DNA of 64,000 bases from Methylomonas methanica MC09. GTDB lineage: Bacteria; Pseudomonadota; Gammaproteobacteria; Methylococcales; Methylomonadaceae. Each line of letters begins with the position of its first letter. Position 1 is the stretch's first letter. The stretch lies in NCBI RefSeq assembly GCF_000214665.1, contig NC_015572.1:2852001-2916000 (forward strand). Direction: 5' to 3'. Positions 52,955 to 63,775 of the stretch are shown here, one piece after another. The notes under the pieces were generated by a model. That model worked only from the letters and a program-made list of their open reading frames with translations. It had not been told where the DNA came from and did no database searches. The translations under genes and the position numbers were made by a program.

Positions 52955-54652
52955 ATGATGTCTACCCTACACAGAGATTTGTTCAAGATCATCCTATCGG
53001 CTTTGATGGCGCTGTTTTTTATACCGCTAATTGCGTGGTTCTTTGTAGATTACGCCTTACCCCCGGGCCGGGAAATCATGCCAGCAGAGCCTTTCACGCC
53101 TTTGTGGCAGTTTAAGACTACCGCCACGGTCTCCGGAGCAGCATTGCTGGCCGGTGTTGTTATGCTAATGACAATCTGTGCGCTGGGTGCCGCCGCCTTT
53201 ATTAATCGCCGCGCACAGTACCTTAGCTTCGTCACCGGCTGGCGGCTGTTGACATTATTTTGCGCAGTCGAAGTCGTGGTGCAAGGTGCATTACTGGTTT
53301 GGCTGGCCTTCTGGCTTACCGCGTTCTTCTTTCAGGTCTATTACATAAAACTAATCGGTATAGCCGCCATCCTCGCCGCCATGGGCGTGTTTTACGCCGT
53401 TACGTGTATTTTTAAACGCGTACCGCAAACCACAACCGTAGAAGGCGAATTGATCGACGAAAGCAACTCTCCCGCACTCTGGGCCCATATTCGCAAATTG
53501 GCCGCGGAAGCAGGCACCGCACCGCCGGATCAGATCGTTGGCGGCATCGATACGAATTTCTTTGTTACCGAATCCCCTTTGAGCATTAACGAACAGACGT
53601 TTAACGGCCGATCCTTGTTTGTGAGCCTGCCGCTGCTACGTCTGCTGGACCGTACCGAGGCTGATGCGGTACTCATGCATGAGCTGGCGCACTTTCGTGG
53701 TGGAGATACCGCCAGTAGCGCCGCACTCGGACCGAAACTGGTTCAGTACGATTTCTATAATGCCATGATGCAGTCGGCCGGCGTCACTTTCCTGGTGTTC
53801 TATGTACTTCGCCTGTATCGGGTAATTTTCGAATTTGCACTCAAGCGCGACAGCCGTGCGCGCGAGTTTATGGCCGACAAAATTGCCGCAGCCTTGGTTT
53901 CGGGGCGGGGCATAATCCACGCCTTAATCAAAATCGGCGCCTATGCTCGTTATCGCGCCGAAATCGAGCAGAGCTTATTTGCGGAACGAGAACAACACGA
54001 CGCCCGTATCGGGATTGCCGACCGTGTGGCCGCCGGTCTGGTGCCATATGCCAAATCGGGACATTTCCTGGACGCGATGCAAGCGATCGGCGTACCGCAC
54101 CCTTTCGATTCGCACCCCGCCCTCGCTGAACGCATGCGTAACGTAGATTATGAAGTACGTAAACCCGACTACAGTCGAATAGTTACCGAACAGGTCGACG
54201 CCACCTGGATACCCGATATAAACAATGCCGACGCAATCGAATCTGCCTTATGGGCAGCCTACGAGAACCGCTTCGCAACCGCCCACGAGCAGCAACTCGC
54301 CTATCTTTACCGTCCCCATACCGAGGCAGAGCGCAAAATCGTAGTCAAATACTTTCCACGGCTGGAGTTTGCCTTGCGTAGCGGCCAACGCATTGTAGTC
54401 AGCTATGAAGGTCTACTGTTACCAAAGGAAAACCACTTTCTCTCCTGGGACAACATTAGCAATATAAAATACGAGGATGCCTTCGGTAGCGACATTCTCC
54501 GGATCACTCACCCTGAAAAAGGCCGGTTCGGCGCAAAAACCACCAAGGTGAAACTACCGGGAATCAGAAAAAAACGCAAACAACTAAAAGCCGCCCTCGG
54601 GCAATACTGGCAGCGGCACCAGATTATGCTAAGCAACTCGATGCCCCCCTAA
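52955..54652 (+). CDS. Membrane-bound M48 family metalloprotease
   Basis: A 565-residue protein with three or four N-terminal membrane helices (about 12-30, 50-75, 95-145). A peptidase M48 domain follows with the zinc site 'AVLMHELAHFRGGD' (H-E-x-x-H) and the third-ligand region 'RAREFMADKIAA' (E-x-x-A-D). A C-terminal domain of about 150 residues resembles a PH-like module ('RSGQRIVVSYEGLLLPKE'). It is likely an inner-membrane protease with its active site in the cytosol, HtpX-like in type, but the long C-terminal domain is unusual. M2 may be the true start. Transcribed alone. Confidence 0.88.
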   Translation: MMSTLHRDLFKIILSALMALFFIPLIAWFFVDYALPPGREIMPAEPFTPLWQFKTTATVSGAALLAGVVMLMTICALGAAAFINRRAQYLSFVTGWRLLTLFCAVEVVVQGALLVWLAFWLTAFFFQVYYIKLIGIAAILAAMGVFYAVTCIFKRVPQTTTVEGELIDESNSPALWAHIRKLAAEAGTAPPDQIVGGIDTNFFVTESPLSINEQTFNGRSLFVSLPLLRLLDRTEADAVLMHELAHFRGGDTASSAALGPKLVQYDFYNAMMQSAGVTFLVFYVLRLYRVIFEFALKRDSRAREFMADKIAAALVSGRGIIHALIKIGAYARYRAEIEQSLFAEREQHDARIGIADRVAAGLVPYAKSGHFLDAMQAIGVPHPFDSHPALAERMRNVDYEVRKPDYSRIVTEQVDATWIPDINNADAIESALWAAYENRFATAHEQQLAYLYRPHTEAERKIVVKYFPRLEFALRSGQRIVVSYEGLLLPKENHFLSWDNISNIKYEDAFGSDILRITHPEKGRFGAKTTKVKLPGIRKKRKQLKAALGQYWQRHQIMLSNSMPP

Positions 54653-54713
54653 CGAAATCCGGCTCAACTTGAATAGTGGGGACTGGCTTTAACATTTTCT
54701 TCCGCACTTGAAA

Positions 54714-54741
54714 TTGACTTCGTCATGGTACGGACTATAGT
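54714..54741 (+). promoter_or_regulatory. Sigma-70 promoter of the SPOR protein gene
   Basis: TTGACT (54714-54719) and TATAGT (54736-54741) with a 16-bp spacer, each 5/6 to consensus. The -10 lies in the perfect 10-bp palindrome GACTATAGTC (54733-54742). The leader to the ATG at 54828 is about 80 nt. Confidence 0.75.
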
Positions 54742-54827
54742 CAAGCAGACTATTCGCGGGCTAGTAACGGTTCATACGTTAATCCCATTTGTCGCCAAAT
54801 ATTTATGTATATTGGCGGGAGGAAATC

Positions 54828-55514
54828 ATGAACACCACCTTGAGCGACCGGCAGCGCTTTCTATTTGCAGGCTTGGGCGGCATTATGCCGACCTTACTGA
54901 ATTTAATCGTGATCGATCTGGAAACTTTGCTGCTCAGTGTCACCGCTTTGTCGATATTGTCCTATCTGATCCGGGTTTTGGCTTTATTCGCCATTGGTGG
55001 CGTGGTGGGTTGGCTAAACCGTAGCGAACGCGACCCGATCAAGCTTTTCCAGCTCGGTATTGCCGCGCCGGCCTTGATCACGGCAGCCATGAACGGTGGC
55101 CGGGTTTCGCTACCGGAGGCACCGTCGGCCCCGAACCAGCAGGTTTCCTGGCACATATTATCCGAAGCTTACGCGCAAACGAGTACGGCTACCCTAAAGC
55201 ATTTCACCATGCCTGAAGAAACCTCCGTGCAACAGATTTACCGCGGTTTTTTCGGTGCCTTGCCAAAGAATGTCTGGTTTGTCGTCGCGGGTTCGCATAC
55301 AACCCAGGAAGCGGCTGAAAAACAGGTCCGGCAAATTCGCAATAACTATCGCAACTTTACCGCCGAAGTATACGCACCTTACGACGGCAATCCTTATTAT
55401 GCCGTCGTCATAGGTGCTCAATTGACGATTCAGGATGCCAGGCAGCTGCAGCAACAAGCCATCTCCGCCGGCTTCCCAAAGGATACCTACTTATGGACTT
55501 TCCCGCAGCGCTAG
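54828..55514 (+). CDS. Inner-membrane protein with C-terminal SPOR-like domain
   Basis: A 228-residue protein. Three hydrophobic segments (about 10-30, 33-65 and 78-90) are followed by a linker. A C-terminal SPOR-like domain starts at 'VWFVVAGSHTTQEAAEKQVR' and ends 'AGFPKDTYLWTFPQ'. SPOR domains bind glycan strands lacking stem peptides at division sites; whether this divergent copy does so is not known. GGAGG lies 6 nt before the ATG at 54828, which decides against the earlier ATG at 54789. It is convergent with dnaE, only 17 bp apart. Confidence 0.75.
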   Translation: MNTTLSDRQRFLFAGLGGIMPTLLNLIVIDLETLLLSVTALSILSYLIRVLALFAIGGVVGWLNRSERDPIKLFQLGIAAPALITAAMNGGRVSLPEAPSAPNQQVSWHILSEAYAQTSTATLKHFTMPEETSVQQIYRGFFGALPKNVWFVVAGSHTTQEAAEKQVRQIRNNYRNFTAEVYAPYDGNPYYAVVIGAQLTIQDARQLQQQAISAGFPKDTYLWTFPQR

Positions 55515-55531
55515 ACCGCGGGCTGTTCCAA

Positions 55532-58500
55532 TCAATTTCTATACTTGACCGACACGGCCTCCAGCGATAATAACCTGCGGAGGCGGATCAACAATTCGTC
55601 ACTCGGCCGCACCCGCCATTCGTCGCCCAGTTGTACGGTCGACTTGGCGGTTGCCGCGACATATTCAATGGCGACAGGACATTCGCCGCCACGGAACGGC
55701 ATTAATATTTGCTTCAGTTCCTCTACAAACGCTCGCGACCGAGGCCATTGCGAGACATCCCAATCCAACACGATACCGCGGGCAAACATTTCCCTCGCCT
55801 CTTCCATACTGTAAAGCTTTTCCGCCGTCATGCGCAGGCTGTTGGTATAGTCATCCATGCTTAACGAGCCTTCCGCCACTAACAAGGTGTCCTTGGACAG
55901 TAAATCCCGGTATTTATCGTAAATACCGCTGAAAGCGGCTACTTCCAAACGGCCGGTGCGGTCGTCCAGCGTGGCAAACCCCATCATTTTGCCTTGTTTA
56001 GTCTGCCGGGTACGCATTTCCACGATCAGACCGGCCACTCGTGCTTCCATTTTGCCTTTGATGCGTCCGGCATCTGCTTCCAGACTACCCAAGGTGCCAT
56101 GGGTAATGTGTTTCAATTCCGGCAGATATTCCGCGATGGGATGACCGGTCAGAAACAGGCCCAGGGTCTGTTTTTCCGCTTCCAGCTTTTCTTTTTCCGT
56201 CCAAGGCTCAACCAGGTTGGCATAGGCTTCCGCTTCACCGTCATCGGTTTCGGCCGCGCCCAAACCAAACAAGTCGTTCTGACCCGCCAGCGCCATCTTG
56301 CCGTGCTGCTCGGCCACCCGCAGCGCGGTAGTCAATTCAGCTAAATGCGCGGCTCGGTTGGGCTCGATAGCATCCAAGGCTCCGGCCCTGATCAACGCTT
56401 CCAATACCCGCCGGTTTACCTTGCGCAAATCCACCCGTTTGCACAAATCGTACAGGCCGGCATACGGTCCATTGGCGTTGCGCTCTTTGATTAAATCGTC
56501 AATCGCGTTCTCGCCGACCCCCTTGATGGCGCCGATGCCGTAAACGATTTGACCTTTGTCGTTGACGGTAAATTGATAATTGGAGACGTTGATGTCCGGC
56601 GGACATATCTCCAACTTCATTTCCCGGCATTCGTCGATCAACACCACCACCTTGTCGGTGTTATCCATATCCGACGACATCACCGCCGCCATAAAAGCCG
56701 CCGGGTAATGTGCTTTCAGCCACGCGGTTTGGTAGGCCACCAGCGCATAAGCCGCCGAATGCGATTTGTTGAACCCGTAACCGGCAAACTTTTCCATCAA
56801 GTCGAATACGTAGGTGGCGATACCTTCGTCAATCTGGTTAGCCACCGAACCCGACATGAATTTTTCCCGTTCCTTGGCCATTTCCTCCGGCTTTTTCTTA
56901 CCCATGGCCCGTCGCAGCATATCGGCGCCACCCAGGGTATACATCGCCAATTCACGGGCAATCTGCATCACCTGTTCCTGATACAGGATAACGCCGTTGG
57001 TCGGTTTCAGTATAGGTTCCAGCAGCGGATGGGCATATTCGGCCTTGGCGCCGTGCTTGACGTTGATGTAATCGTCCACCATGCCCGATTCCAACGGCCC
57101 GGGCCGAAACAAAGCCACCAACGCGATGATATCGTCGAAACAGTCCGGCTTAAGCTTTTTGATCAACTCCTTCATGCCGCGCGATTCAAGCTGGAAAACG
57201 GCAGTGGTTTGGGCGTTCTTCAGCAATTCGTAACTGGGCAGGTCGTCGCGCGGAATCTGGCTGATGTCTATCGGCGATTCGCCCCGTTGCGCGCGCTGGC
57301 GGTTGATGGTTTGCAGAGCCCAGTCGATAATGGTCAGCGTCCGCAAGCCTAAAAAGTCGAACTTGACCAAGCCGACCGCTTCCACGTCGTCCTTGTCGAA
57401 TTGAGTGACCAGATTACCGCCGCCCGCCTCGCAGTAAAGTGGCGCGAAATCGGTCAACTTGGTCGGCGAAATCACCACGCCGCCGGCGTGTTTGCCGGCG
57501 TTACGGGAAATGCCTTCCAGGGAACGCGCCATGTCGATCAGGGCTTTAACCTCTTCCTCCGTATCGTACAAGGCCTTGAGCTCGGGACTTTCCTTCAGGG
57601 CCTTTTCCAGCGTCATGCCAATCTCAAACGGAATCAGCTTAGCCAACCGATCGACGAAACCGTAGGCGTGACCCATCACCCGGCCCACATCGCGAATGAC
57701 CGCCTTGGCGGCCATGGAACCGTAGGTGATGATCTGCGAGACGTGATCGCGGCCGTAATGGCCCGCCACATAATCGATCACCTCGTCGCGGCGCTCCATG
57801 CAAAAGTCGATATCGAAATCCGGCATCGAAACCCGCTCCGGATTTAGAAACCGCTCGAACAACAAATCGAATTCGATCGGGTCCAAGTCGGTAATTTTCA
57901 ATGCGTATGCCACCAGGGAGCCTGCCCCGGAGCCCCGCCCAGGCCCCACCGGAATGGCATTGTTTTTAGCCCATTGAATAAAATCCGCCACGATCATGAA
58001 ATAGCCGGGAAAACCCATCTGCACAATCACGCCCAGCTCGACTTCCAGACGCTCATCGTAAACCTTGCGGTTTTCCTCGAAACTACCGGCGCCAACCGGC
58101 GCATGTTGCAACAAGCGTTCTTCCAGACCTTGTCGCGAGGCGTGTTTAAAATAATCGTCCAGCGTCATCCCAGCGGGCACCGGGAAGTCCGGCAGGTAGT
58201 TTTCACCCAAGGTCAGTTCGACATTACAACGCTGGGCGATGGCGACGGAATTTTCCAATGCCTCAGGAATATCGGCAAACAGTTCGGCCATTTCTTCGGC
58301 CGTACGCAAATATTGCTGGTTGGTGTAATTTTTTGGCCGCCGGCTATCGTCCAATACCCGACCTTGGTGAATGCAAACCCTGACTTCATGGGCATCGAAA
58401 TCGGTTTTGCTGATAAAACGCACATCGTTAGTGGCCACCACCGGCAAGTCAAATTCCGTCGCCAGCTCAACCGCCAGTTTGATGTAACGCTCTTCCTCCG

Positions 58501-59023
58501 CTTTACCAACTCGTTGCAGTTCCAGATAAAAGCTGTCGGGAAATAAATCCCGCCAATATTCGGCACACCGGTTTGCCTGCTGAGTGTTTTCGGCCAACAA
58601 TGCCTGACCGATGTCGCCTTCCATAGCCCCCGACAGCACAATCAAACCTTGGCGGTTTTGCTCCAGCCAGTCTTTTTGCAGCATGGGAACGCCTTGATGC
58701 TGACCTTGCTGATAACCTTGGGAGATCAATTCGGTCAGCGTGACGTAACCGAGTTTGTTGCGGGCCAATAAAGTCAGGCGGTGCGGTGCGGCCGGCTCAT
58801 CCGGGTTAAGCACCCAGACATCCGCGCCTATCAAAGGTTTGATGCCGGCACCTTGGGCGGCTTTATAAAATTTGACTAGCGAAAACAGATTACTTTGTTC
58901 GGTAATAGCCGCTGCCGGCATCGCATATTCGGCCAGTTTTTTGATCAACGGTTTAATTCTGACAATACCGTCGACCAACGAAAATTCGCTATGTATCCTG
59001 AGATGGATGAAACCGGGGTTCAT
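55532..59023 (-). CDS. dnaE: DNA polymerase III subunit alpha
   Basis: Replicative polymerase of 1163 residues, the standard length. The N-terminal PHP domain begins '[19 protein letters not shown]'. The catalytic Asp residues are in '[20 protein letters not shown]'. '[16 protein letters not shown]' and '[20 protein letters not shown]' are family signatures. A tandem HhH region, a beta-clamp motif and a C-terminal OB fold ('[20 protein letters not shown]') follow. The start overlaps the rnhB stop by 4 nt (ATGA), as part of the envelope/replication cluster. Confidence 0.98.
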   Translation of the reverse strand: MNPGFIHLRIHSEFSLVDGIVRIKPLIKKLAEYAMPAAAITEQSNLFSLVKFYKAAQGAGIKPLIGADVWVLNPDEPAAPHRLTLLARNKLGYVTLTELISQGYQQGQHQGVPMLQKDWLEQNRQGLIVLSGAMEGDIGQALLAENTQQANRCAEYWRDLFPDSFYLELQRVGKAEEERYIKLAVELATEFDLPVVATNDVRFISKTDFDAHEVRVCIHQGRVLDDSRRPKNYTNQQYLRTAEEMAELFADIPEALENSVAIAQRCNVELTLGENYLPDFPVPAGMTLDDYFKHASRQGLEERLLQHAPVGAGSFEENRKVYDERLEVELGVIVQMGFPGYFMIVADFIQWAKNNAIPVGPGRGSGAGSLVAYALKITDLDPIEFDLLFERFLNPERVSMPDFDIDFCMERRDEVIDYVAGHYGRDHVSQIITYGSMAAKAVIRDVGRVMGHAYGFVDRLAKLIPFEIGMTLEKALKESPELKALYDTEEEVKALIDMARSLEGISRNAGKHAGGVVISPTKLTDFAPLYCEAGGGNLVTQFDKDDVEAVGLVKFDFLGLRTLTIIDWALQTINRQRAQRGESPIDISQIPRDDLPSYELLKNAQTTAVFQLESRGMKELIKKLKPDCFDDIIALVALFRPGPLESGMVDDYINVKHGAKAEYAHPLLEPILKPTNGVILYQEQVMQIARELAMYTLGGADMLRRAMGKKKPEEMAKEREKFMSGSVANQIDEGIATYVFDLMEKFAGYGFNKSHSAAYALVAYQTAWLKAHYPAAFMAAVMSSDMDNTDKVVVLIDECREMKLEICPPDINVSNYQFTVNDKGQIVYGIGAIKGVGENAIDDLIKERNANGPYAGLYDLCKRVDLRKVNRRVLEALIRAGALDAIEPNRAAHLAELTTALRVAEQHGKMALAGQNDLFGLGAAETDDGEAEAYANLVEPWTEKEKLEAEKQTLGLFLTGHPIAEYLPELKHITHGTLGSLEADAGRIKGKMEARVAGLIVEMRTRQTKQGKMMGFATLDDRTGRLEVAAFSGIYDKYRDLLSKDTLLVAEGSLSMDDYTNSLRMTAEKLYSMEEAREMFARGIVLDWDVSQWPRSRAFVEELKQILMPFRGGECPVAIEYVAATAKSTVQLGDEWRVRPSDELLIRLRRLLSLEAVSVKYRN

Positions 59024-59619
59024 GCCCGTCCCCGCAGGATTTTTTTAATAGGCGCAAAGCTGGCTCGGTGCTGAGGTGTAACGCCGTGCTGTCGCAGAGC
59101 CGCTAAATGCTGTTGGGTCGGATAACCTTTATGCGCGGAAAAATAGTAGCCAGGATACAACCGATCCAACGCCTGCATTTCTTCATCTCTAGCCACCTTT
59201 GCCAATATCGACGCGGCCGAAATTTCGGCTACCAACAAATCGCCCTGCACGATTGCTTGTGCGGGACAAGGCAGCTTAGGCAAGCGGTTACCGTCCACTT
59301 TGGCAAACACGGGAATGGGTTCCAGCATGGAGAAAGCGCGTTGCATGGCTACCAGTGTGGCCTGAAGAATATTGATGTTATCGATTTCGCTGGCTTCCGC
59401 CCGCCCTACGGCCCAGCAAATGGCCGAAGCTTTGATTTGCACAGCCAAATCCCGGCGTTTCTTTTCGGTGAGTTTTTTGGAATCCGTCAATCCCGCAATG
59501 GGTTTCTCTGGATTCAGGATCACAGCGGCGGTAATGACCGGCCCGACTATGCAGCCGCGACCTACTTCATCAAGACCGGCAATCAGAATGGATTTATCTA
59601 AGGATGCCGCGGGTAACAT
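59020..59619 (-). CDS. rnhB: Ribonuclease HII
   Basis: Removes RNA from RNA-DNA hybrids, including single ribonucleotides. The 199-residue enzyme has '[16 protein letters not shown]' with the D-E pair, '[12 protein letters not shown]' and '[17 protein letters not shown]'. The start overlaps the lpxA stop by 26 nt and the stop overlaps dnaE. Confidence 0.97.
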   Translation of the reverse strand: MLPAASLDKSILIAGLDEVGRGCIVGPVITAAVILNPEKPIAGLTDSKKLTEKKRRDLAVQIKASAICWAVGRAEASEIDNINILQATLVAMQRAFSMLEPIPVFAKVDGNRLPKLPCPAQAIVQGDLLVAEISAASILAKVARDEEMQALDRLYPGYYFSAHKGYPTQQHLAALRQHGVTPQHRASFAPIKKILRGRA

Positions 59620-60364
59620 TACGCAGAAAACTGACCATATTGGAAAGCTCGTTGCTTTCGCCGGCCATGCCTTCCATTTCTTCGATAGCGTCCTCGAGAC
59701 GCAAGTTGTTTTTGTATAGAATTTTATAAGCCTGCCGGATTTGCCGAATCACCTCGGGCGACTTGCCGTTACGTTCCATGCCCACGGAATTGATACCGTG
59801 CGGCCGGGTCGGCCGCCCGCCCACCATCACAAACGGCGGGATGTCCTGGGTGATGGCGCTGCCCATGGCGGAGAAGCTGTACTCGCCGATTTGGGTAAAC
59901 TGATGCACCAGGGTAAACCCACCCAAAATGGCATGATCCCCAACATGCACATGGCCGGCAATCGAGGCTCCATTAGCCATGATCACGTGATCGCCTATCA
60001 TGCAATCGTGCGCGACGTGGGTGTATGCCATGAACAAATTGTCGTCGCCGATTTTGGTCAAACCCTGATCCTGTAAAGTACCGCGATGCATGGTACAAAA
60101 TTCGCGGATGACGTTGCGGTCGCCGATTTCCAAACGAGTCACTTCGTCGGCGTATTTTTTGTCCTGCGGATCTTCGCCGATCGAGGTAAATTGATAAATC
60201 TGATTATCCTTGCCGATCGAAGTGGGTCCCTTGATGACTACATGCGGGCCTATTTCGGTGCCGGCATCGATTTGCACATCCGGCCCGATAATGGAGAAGG
60301 GGCCGACTGTGACATCTTCGGCCAACTCGGCCTTGGGATTTATAACGGCGCGCGCATCTATCAT
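59594..60364 (-). CDS. lpxA: UDP-N-acetylglucosamine acyltransferase
   Basis: First enzyme of lipid A synthesis. The 256-residue left-handed beta-helix shows hexapeptide repeats such as '[20 protein letters not shown]'. '[20 protein letters not shown]' includes the catalytic His. The helical C-terminus reads '[20 protein letters not shown]'. It abuts fabZ upstream and overlaps rnhB downstream. lpxB, which usually follows, is not present. Confidence 0.97.
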   Translation of the reverse strand: MIDARAVINPKAELAEDVTVGPFSIIGPDVQIDAGTEIGPHVVIKGPTSIGKDNQIYQFTSIGEDPQDKKYADEVTRLEIGDRNVIREFCTMHRGTLQDQGLTKIGDDNLFMAYTHVAHDCMIGDHVIMANGASIAGHVHVGDHAILGGFTLVHQFTQIGEYSFSAMGSAITQDIPPFVMVGGRPTRPHGINSVGMERNGKSPEVIRQIRQAYKILYKNNLRLEDAIEEMEGMAGESNELSNMVSFLRNVTRGILR

Positions 60365-60820
60365 TTAATTTACCGAGGCGGCGCACATGATTTGCGCGCT
60401 GGCGGCCAATTCGCCTTCAACTTCGGCGCGGCAATCGAATGACCAGATGTTGCGTCGGTGCTTGACATAACGGATATCCAGCATTAACTGGTCGCCCGGC
60501 ACTACTTTGCGCTTAAAGCGGGCATTATCGATACCGGCCAGATAATAGACGGTACCTTGGGTAATCGATTCGTCCGATTGAGAAGTCAGCAGCGCGGTGG
60601 CTTGCGCCAATGCTTCCATGATCAATACACCCGGAAATATCGGCAAATTCGGAAAGTGTCCTTGAAAAAACGGCTCGTTAAAGGTGACGTTTTTAACACC
60701 CAGCAAGCGCACGCCCGGTTCGCACTCCAAAACCTTGTCAACCAACAGAAAAGGATAACGGTGCGGGAGTAATGCCTGAATTTGTTGTATATCGAGTTTG
60801 ACAGTCATGTTTGTTCGCAT
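60365..60820 (-). CDS. fabZ: 3-hydroxyacyl-ACP dehydratase FabZ
   Basis: Hot-dog-fold dehydratase of fatty acid synthesis (151 residues). 'LLPHRYPFLLVDKV' holds the catalytic His and 'FFQGHFPNLPIFPGVLIMEA' the second signature with the Glu. M1 (60820) and M5 (60808) are both possible starts; neither has a good ribosome site. A stable hairpin lies between it and skp. Confidence 0.96.
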   Translation of the reverse strand: MRTNMTVKLDIQQIQALLPHRYPFLLVDKVLECEPGVRLLGVKNVTFNEPFFQGHFPNLPIFPGVLIMEALAQATALLTSQSDESITQGTVYYLAGIDNARFKRKVVPGDQLMLDIRYVKHRRNIWSFDCRAEVEGELAASAQIMCAASVN

Positions 60821-60830
60821 GAAGAGAGAA

Positions 60831-60855
60831 GGATGTCAGCCGCCGGCTGACATCC
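60831..60855 (-). terminator. Hairpin between skp and fabZ
   Basis: A perfect 11-bp stem, GGATGTCAGCC (60831-60841) / GGCTGACATCC (60845-60855), with a 3-nt loop. On the minus strand it is followed by TTCTCTCTTC, a weak U-rich tail. It may attenuate read-through from bamA-skp into fabZ. Confidence 0.6.
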
Positions 60856-60892
60856 GAACAAATGTGCAGCGTTCGAAAACGCAGCGTAAAAC

Positions 60893-61390
60893 TTATTGAA
60901 AGGTTTCCAGTTTTTGCTGAACGCGGCTGGTGACATCGATATCGTCGTTGGCGTAAATAACACCGTCGGTCAGTAACAGGTCGAACGACTCTTCCTTGGC
61001 TAATGCTCTAACCGCTTCAACGATGCGCTTTTGCAGATTGCCCAGCTCTTCGTTTCTGCGCATATTGAAGTCTTCGCTAAATTCCTGTTGCGCGCGCATG
61101 GCGTCTCTTTTTTTGTCAACAATGTCTTTTTCCAGTCTGCGGCGCTCTTCTTCGCCCATGACCGCTGCGTCTCTACTCAAACGGTCTTCCAGGCTTTTAA
61201 TTTCTTTTTGTTGCGATACCAACGCCGTATCGCGTGGTTTAAATTCTGTTTCCAACCGGGATTTGGCTTTAGCGGCTTGCGGGGCTTTTTCCAAAACCTT
61301 GGCGACGTTGACAAAACCGATTTTAAGATCTGCTTGGCTCACGCCGGCAACCAACATCAGCATTAAAAACAACGAAATTCTATTTTTCAT
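60893..61390 (-). CDS. skp: OmpH/Skp-family periplasmic chaperone
   Basis: Holds unfolded outer-membrane proteins on their way to BamA. The signal peptide ends near 'AGVSQADLK'. The mature protein begins with 'IGFVNVAKVLEKAPQ', then has a long charged coiled coil ('RLETEFKPRDTALVSQQKEI' onwards) typical of the Skp tentacles, and ends 'DVTSRVQQKLETFQ'. The start at 61390 was preferred to an in-frame ATG 12 nt upstream that abuts the GGAG site. It lies 90 bp after bamA. Confidence 0.93.
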   Translation of the reverse strand: MKNRISLFLMLMLVAGVSQADLKIGFVNVAKVLEKAPQAAKAKSRLETEFKPRDTALVSQQKEIKSLEDRLSRDAAVMGEEERRRLEKDIVDKKRDAMRAQQEFSEDFNMRRNEELGNLQKRIVEAVRALAKEESFDLLLTDGVIYANDDIDVTSRVQQKLETFQ

Positions 61391-61480
61391 GAGTACAACC
61401 ATCTCCGGGTTAGATTTTTTTTGAGGGGTTTAAAACAAAACACACTGCGGAATTATAAGGCATAAACGGGGTAGCCCAAA

Positions 61481-63775
61481 CTAAAATCCTGAGCCAAAGT
61501 TAAATTGGAAGCTTTGCACGTTATCTGTGCTGCTGGAATTAAAGGGTTGGGCGACACTGACCGAGATGGCACCAAACGGCGATAGCCATTCGCCGGACAA
61601 ACCGGCCGAGTAGCGCATGTCGTTAATTTGCCAACCTTTGCTGACGGTACCCGCGTCCAGGAAGGTGCCTATGCGCACCGACTTAACGTCGCTCAAGAAC
61701 GGTACCGGGAAAAACAATTCCGCCGAGCCGTATATTTTGGAGGAACCACCAAAAGGTCGGGAAATCTGACCACTACCCGCCTGCGGCGTATCTCTGGGAC
61801 CGAGAGTGTTTTGCCTGAAACCGCGCACCGACCCGGGGCCGCCGCCGAAGTAATTTTCGAAAAACGGTAACTCGTTGGTGCTGCCGTAACCGTCGCCGTA
61901 GGCCACTTCGCCCAACACCCGAAAGGTAAAATCACTGGAAAGCGGAAAATAATGTTGTTGCTTGTATCCGACTTTAAAATACTGCAAATCGCTGCCGGGT
62001 ACGGTTGCCAACAAGGAGACCCGCTGCTGTCCGCCATCGGTAGCGAAAACCGCTCGATTCATGGTGTCGTGGGTCCAGCCGACGCCCCCTGACAAGGTCA
62101 AAAAGCTGTCGCCGTTATTCCTGATGAAATCGACGACTTCCTGCGGCGAAAAACTGGTGTCGGAGATTTGGGTTTGTTTGAAGTCGACGTCAAAACCCAA
62201 ATTATCGAACTCGTTCAACGGAATCCCGAAGTTAAATCCGGCGTTGGCGACGTTGGTGTTGTAGCGCGAGATATTGGCTTGAAAGCCGTTACGTTTGGTA
62301 TACCCCAAATCCCAGCCCATGCTGACGCCGTCCAGCGTGAAATAGGGGTCGCGAAATCCCAGGTTATAACGCGTCAATATATTACTGTTGTTAAAAGCAA
62401 AATTAACCCGCTTACCGGTACCGAAAATATTGTCCTGCGAAACATTGGCGTTGAAGATGACGCCCTGCACCTGCGAATAACCCACACCGGCCTGTAAATT
62501 ACCGGAGGCCTTTTCCTTGATTGAGTAATTAACGTCGATCTGATCGGCGGTACCGACCACGGGCGGCGTCTCCACGCCTACTTCTTCAAAATAACCCAAG
62601 CGATCCAAACGGGTTTTCGACCGCTCGATTTTGCTGCTGGACGCCCAGCTGGATTCCATCTGCCGCATTTCGCGGCGCATGACTTCGTCGCGGGTCTTGG
62701 TATTGCCTTTAAAATTAATTCGCCGCACGTATACGCGTTTACCGGGATCGACGAAAAACGTCATAACCACGGTTTTGTTAGCTTCATTGATTTCCGGCAC
62801 CATGTTGACGTTGGCAAAGGTATAACCTTCATCGCCCAACCGATCGGAAATCGCTTTAGAGGTTTCCGTGGCATTTTTGCGGGAAAAAATTTCGCCCGGC
62901 CCCACCTTCACCAGCTTGACCAGCTCTTCGGGCTCCACCACCAACTCGCCGGACAATTTGACTTTTTCCAGGGTATAAACATCGCCTTCCTTGACGTTAA
63001 TGGTGATATAAATTTCTCGTTTATCGGCGGTAATATCCACTTGGGTGGATTCGATGGAAAAGTTTATGTAGCCCCTGTCCAGATAGTAAGAGCGCAATTT
63101 TTCCAAATCGGCCGATAATTTTTGTTTGGAATATTGGTCGTCCTTGGAGTAGAACGACAAAAAGTTGGTGGTACTGAGTTCAAAATCCTTTTTCAAGGCT
63201 TCGTTGCTGAAGGCCCGACTACCGACGATATTGATCTGCTTGATCTTGGCGACTTTGCCTTCGGCAATGTCGATATGAATTCCCACCCGGTTGCGGGTCA
63301 GTTCCGTCACTTCGGTTTTTATTTTCAGCCCGTACTTACCGTGGCTAAAGTATTGCCGGCGCAGCTCTTGTTCGACTTTATCGAGGATTTGCTTGTTGTA
63401 GACCTTGCCTTCCGCCAAGCCGATCTTTTTCAGCGCCTCCGCCAAGTCTTCCTTTTTAATGTCTTTGTTGCCCTCGATAACAATTTTCGCTACCGATGGC
63501 CGCTCAACGACATTAACCACCAGCGTTCCGCCTTCGCGTTCCAGGATGATGTCTTTGAAAAAACCGGTGTTGAACAAGGCTCGAATGGCGGCGCCTTGCT
63601 TATCTTCGGAAAAAGTTTCCCCTACGGTAACCGGCAAATAGTTAAATACGGTACCCGCGGAAATCCGTTGCAAGCCTCTCACTTGGATATCTTCAACTAC
63701 AAAACTGCTGGCATGAGCAGCTTTACCGGCCAACACGCCCAGCAAAAGTATTTGAATCAGCGGATTTTTCTTCAC
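61481..63775 (-). CDS. bamA: Outer membrane protein assembly factor BamA
   Basis: Central subunit of the BAM complex. The 764-residue protein has a signal peptide ending 'AGKAAHASS'. Five POTRA domains follow (about 25-420), opening 'FVVEDIQVRGLQRISAGTVF'. The 16-stranded barrel has 'GGPGSVRGFRQNTLGPRD', the conserved loop 6 V/I-R-G-F motif, and ends 'FQFNFGSGF' with the C-terminal Phe. The start is GTG at 63775, the only plausible codon before the signal peptide. It heads the skp-fabZ-lpxA-rnhB-dnaE cluster; lpxD, usually between skp and fabZ, is missing. Confidence 0.98.
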   Translation of the reverse strand: MKKNPLIQILLLGVLAGKAAHASSFVVEDIQVRGLQRISAGTVFNYLPVTVGETFSEDKQGAAIRALFNTGFFKDIILEREGGTLVVNVVERPSVAKIVIEGNKDIKKEDLAEALKKIGLAEGKVYNKQILDKVEQELRRQYFSHGKYGLKIKTEVTELTRNRVGIHIDIAEGKVAKIKQINIVGSRAFSNEALKKDFELSTTNFLSFYSKDDQYSKQKLSADLEKLRSYYLDRGYINFSIESTQVDITADKREIYITINVKEGDVYTLEKVKLSGELVVEPEELVKLVKVGPGEIFSRKNATETSKAISDRLGDEGYTFANVNMVPEINEANKTVVMTFFVDPGKRVYVRRINFKGNTKTRDEVMRREMRQMESSWASSSKIERSKTRLDRLGYFEEVGVETPPVVGTADQIDVNYSIKEKASGNLQAGVGYSQVQGVIFNANVSQDNIFGTGKRVNFAFNNSNILTRYNLGFRDPYFTLDGVSMGWDLGYTKRNGFQANISRYNTNVANAGFNFGIPLNEFDNLGFDVDFKQTQISDTSFSPQEVVDFIRNNGDSFLTLSGGVGWTHDTMNRAVFATDGGQQRVSLLATVPGSDLQYFKVGYKQQHYFPLSSDFTFRVLGEVAYGDGYGSTNELPFFENYFGGGPGSVRGFRQNTLGPRDTPQAGSGQISRPFGGSSKIYGSAELFFPVPFLSDVKSVRIGTFLDAGTVSKGWQINDMRYSAGLSGEWLSPFGAISVSVAQPFNSSSTDNVQSFQFNFGSGF

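Noticed and set aside
56549-57352. 267-codon open frame on the plus strand inside dnaE
   Set aside because: An antisense shadow of a conserved gene, with His/Arg/Gln-rich composition and no domain.
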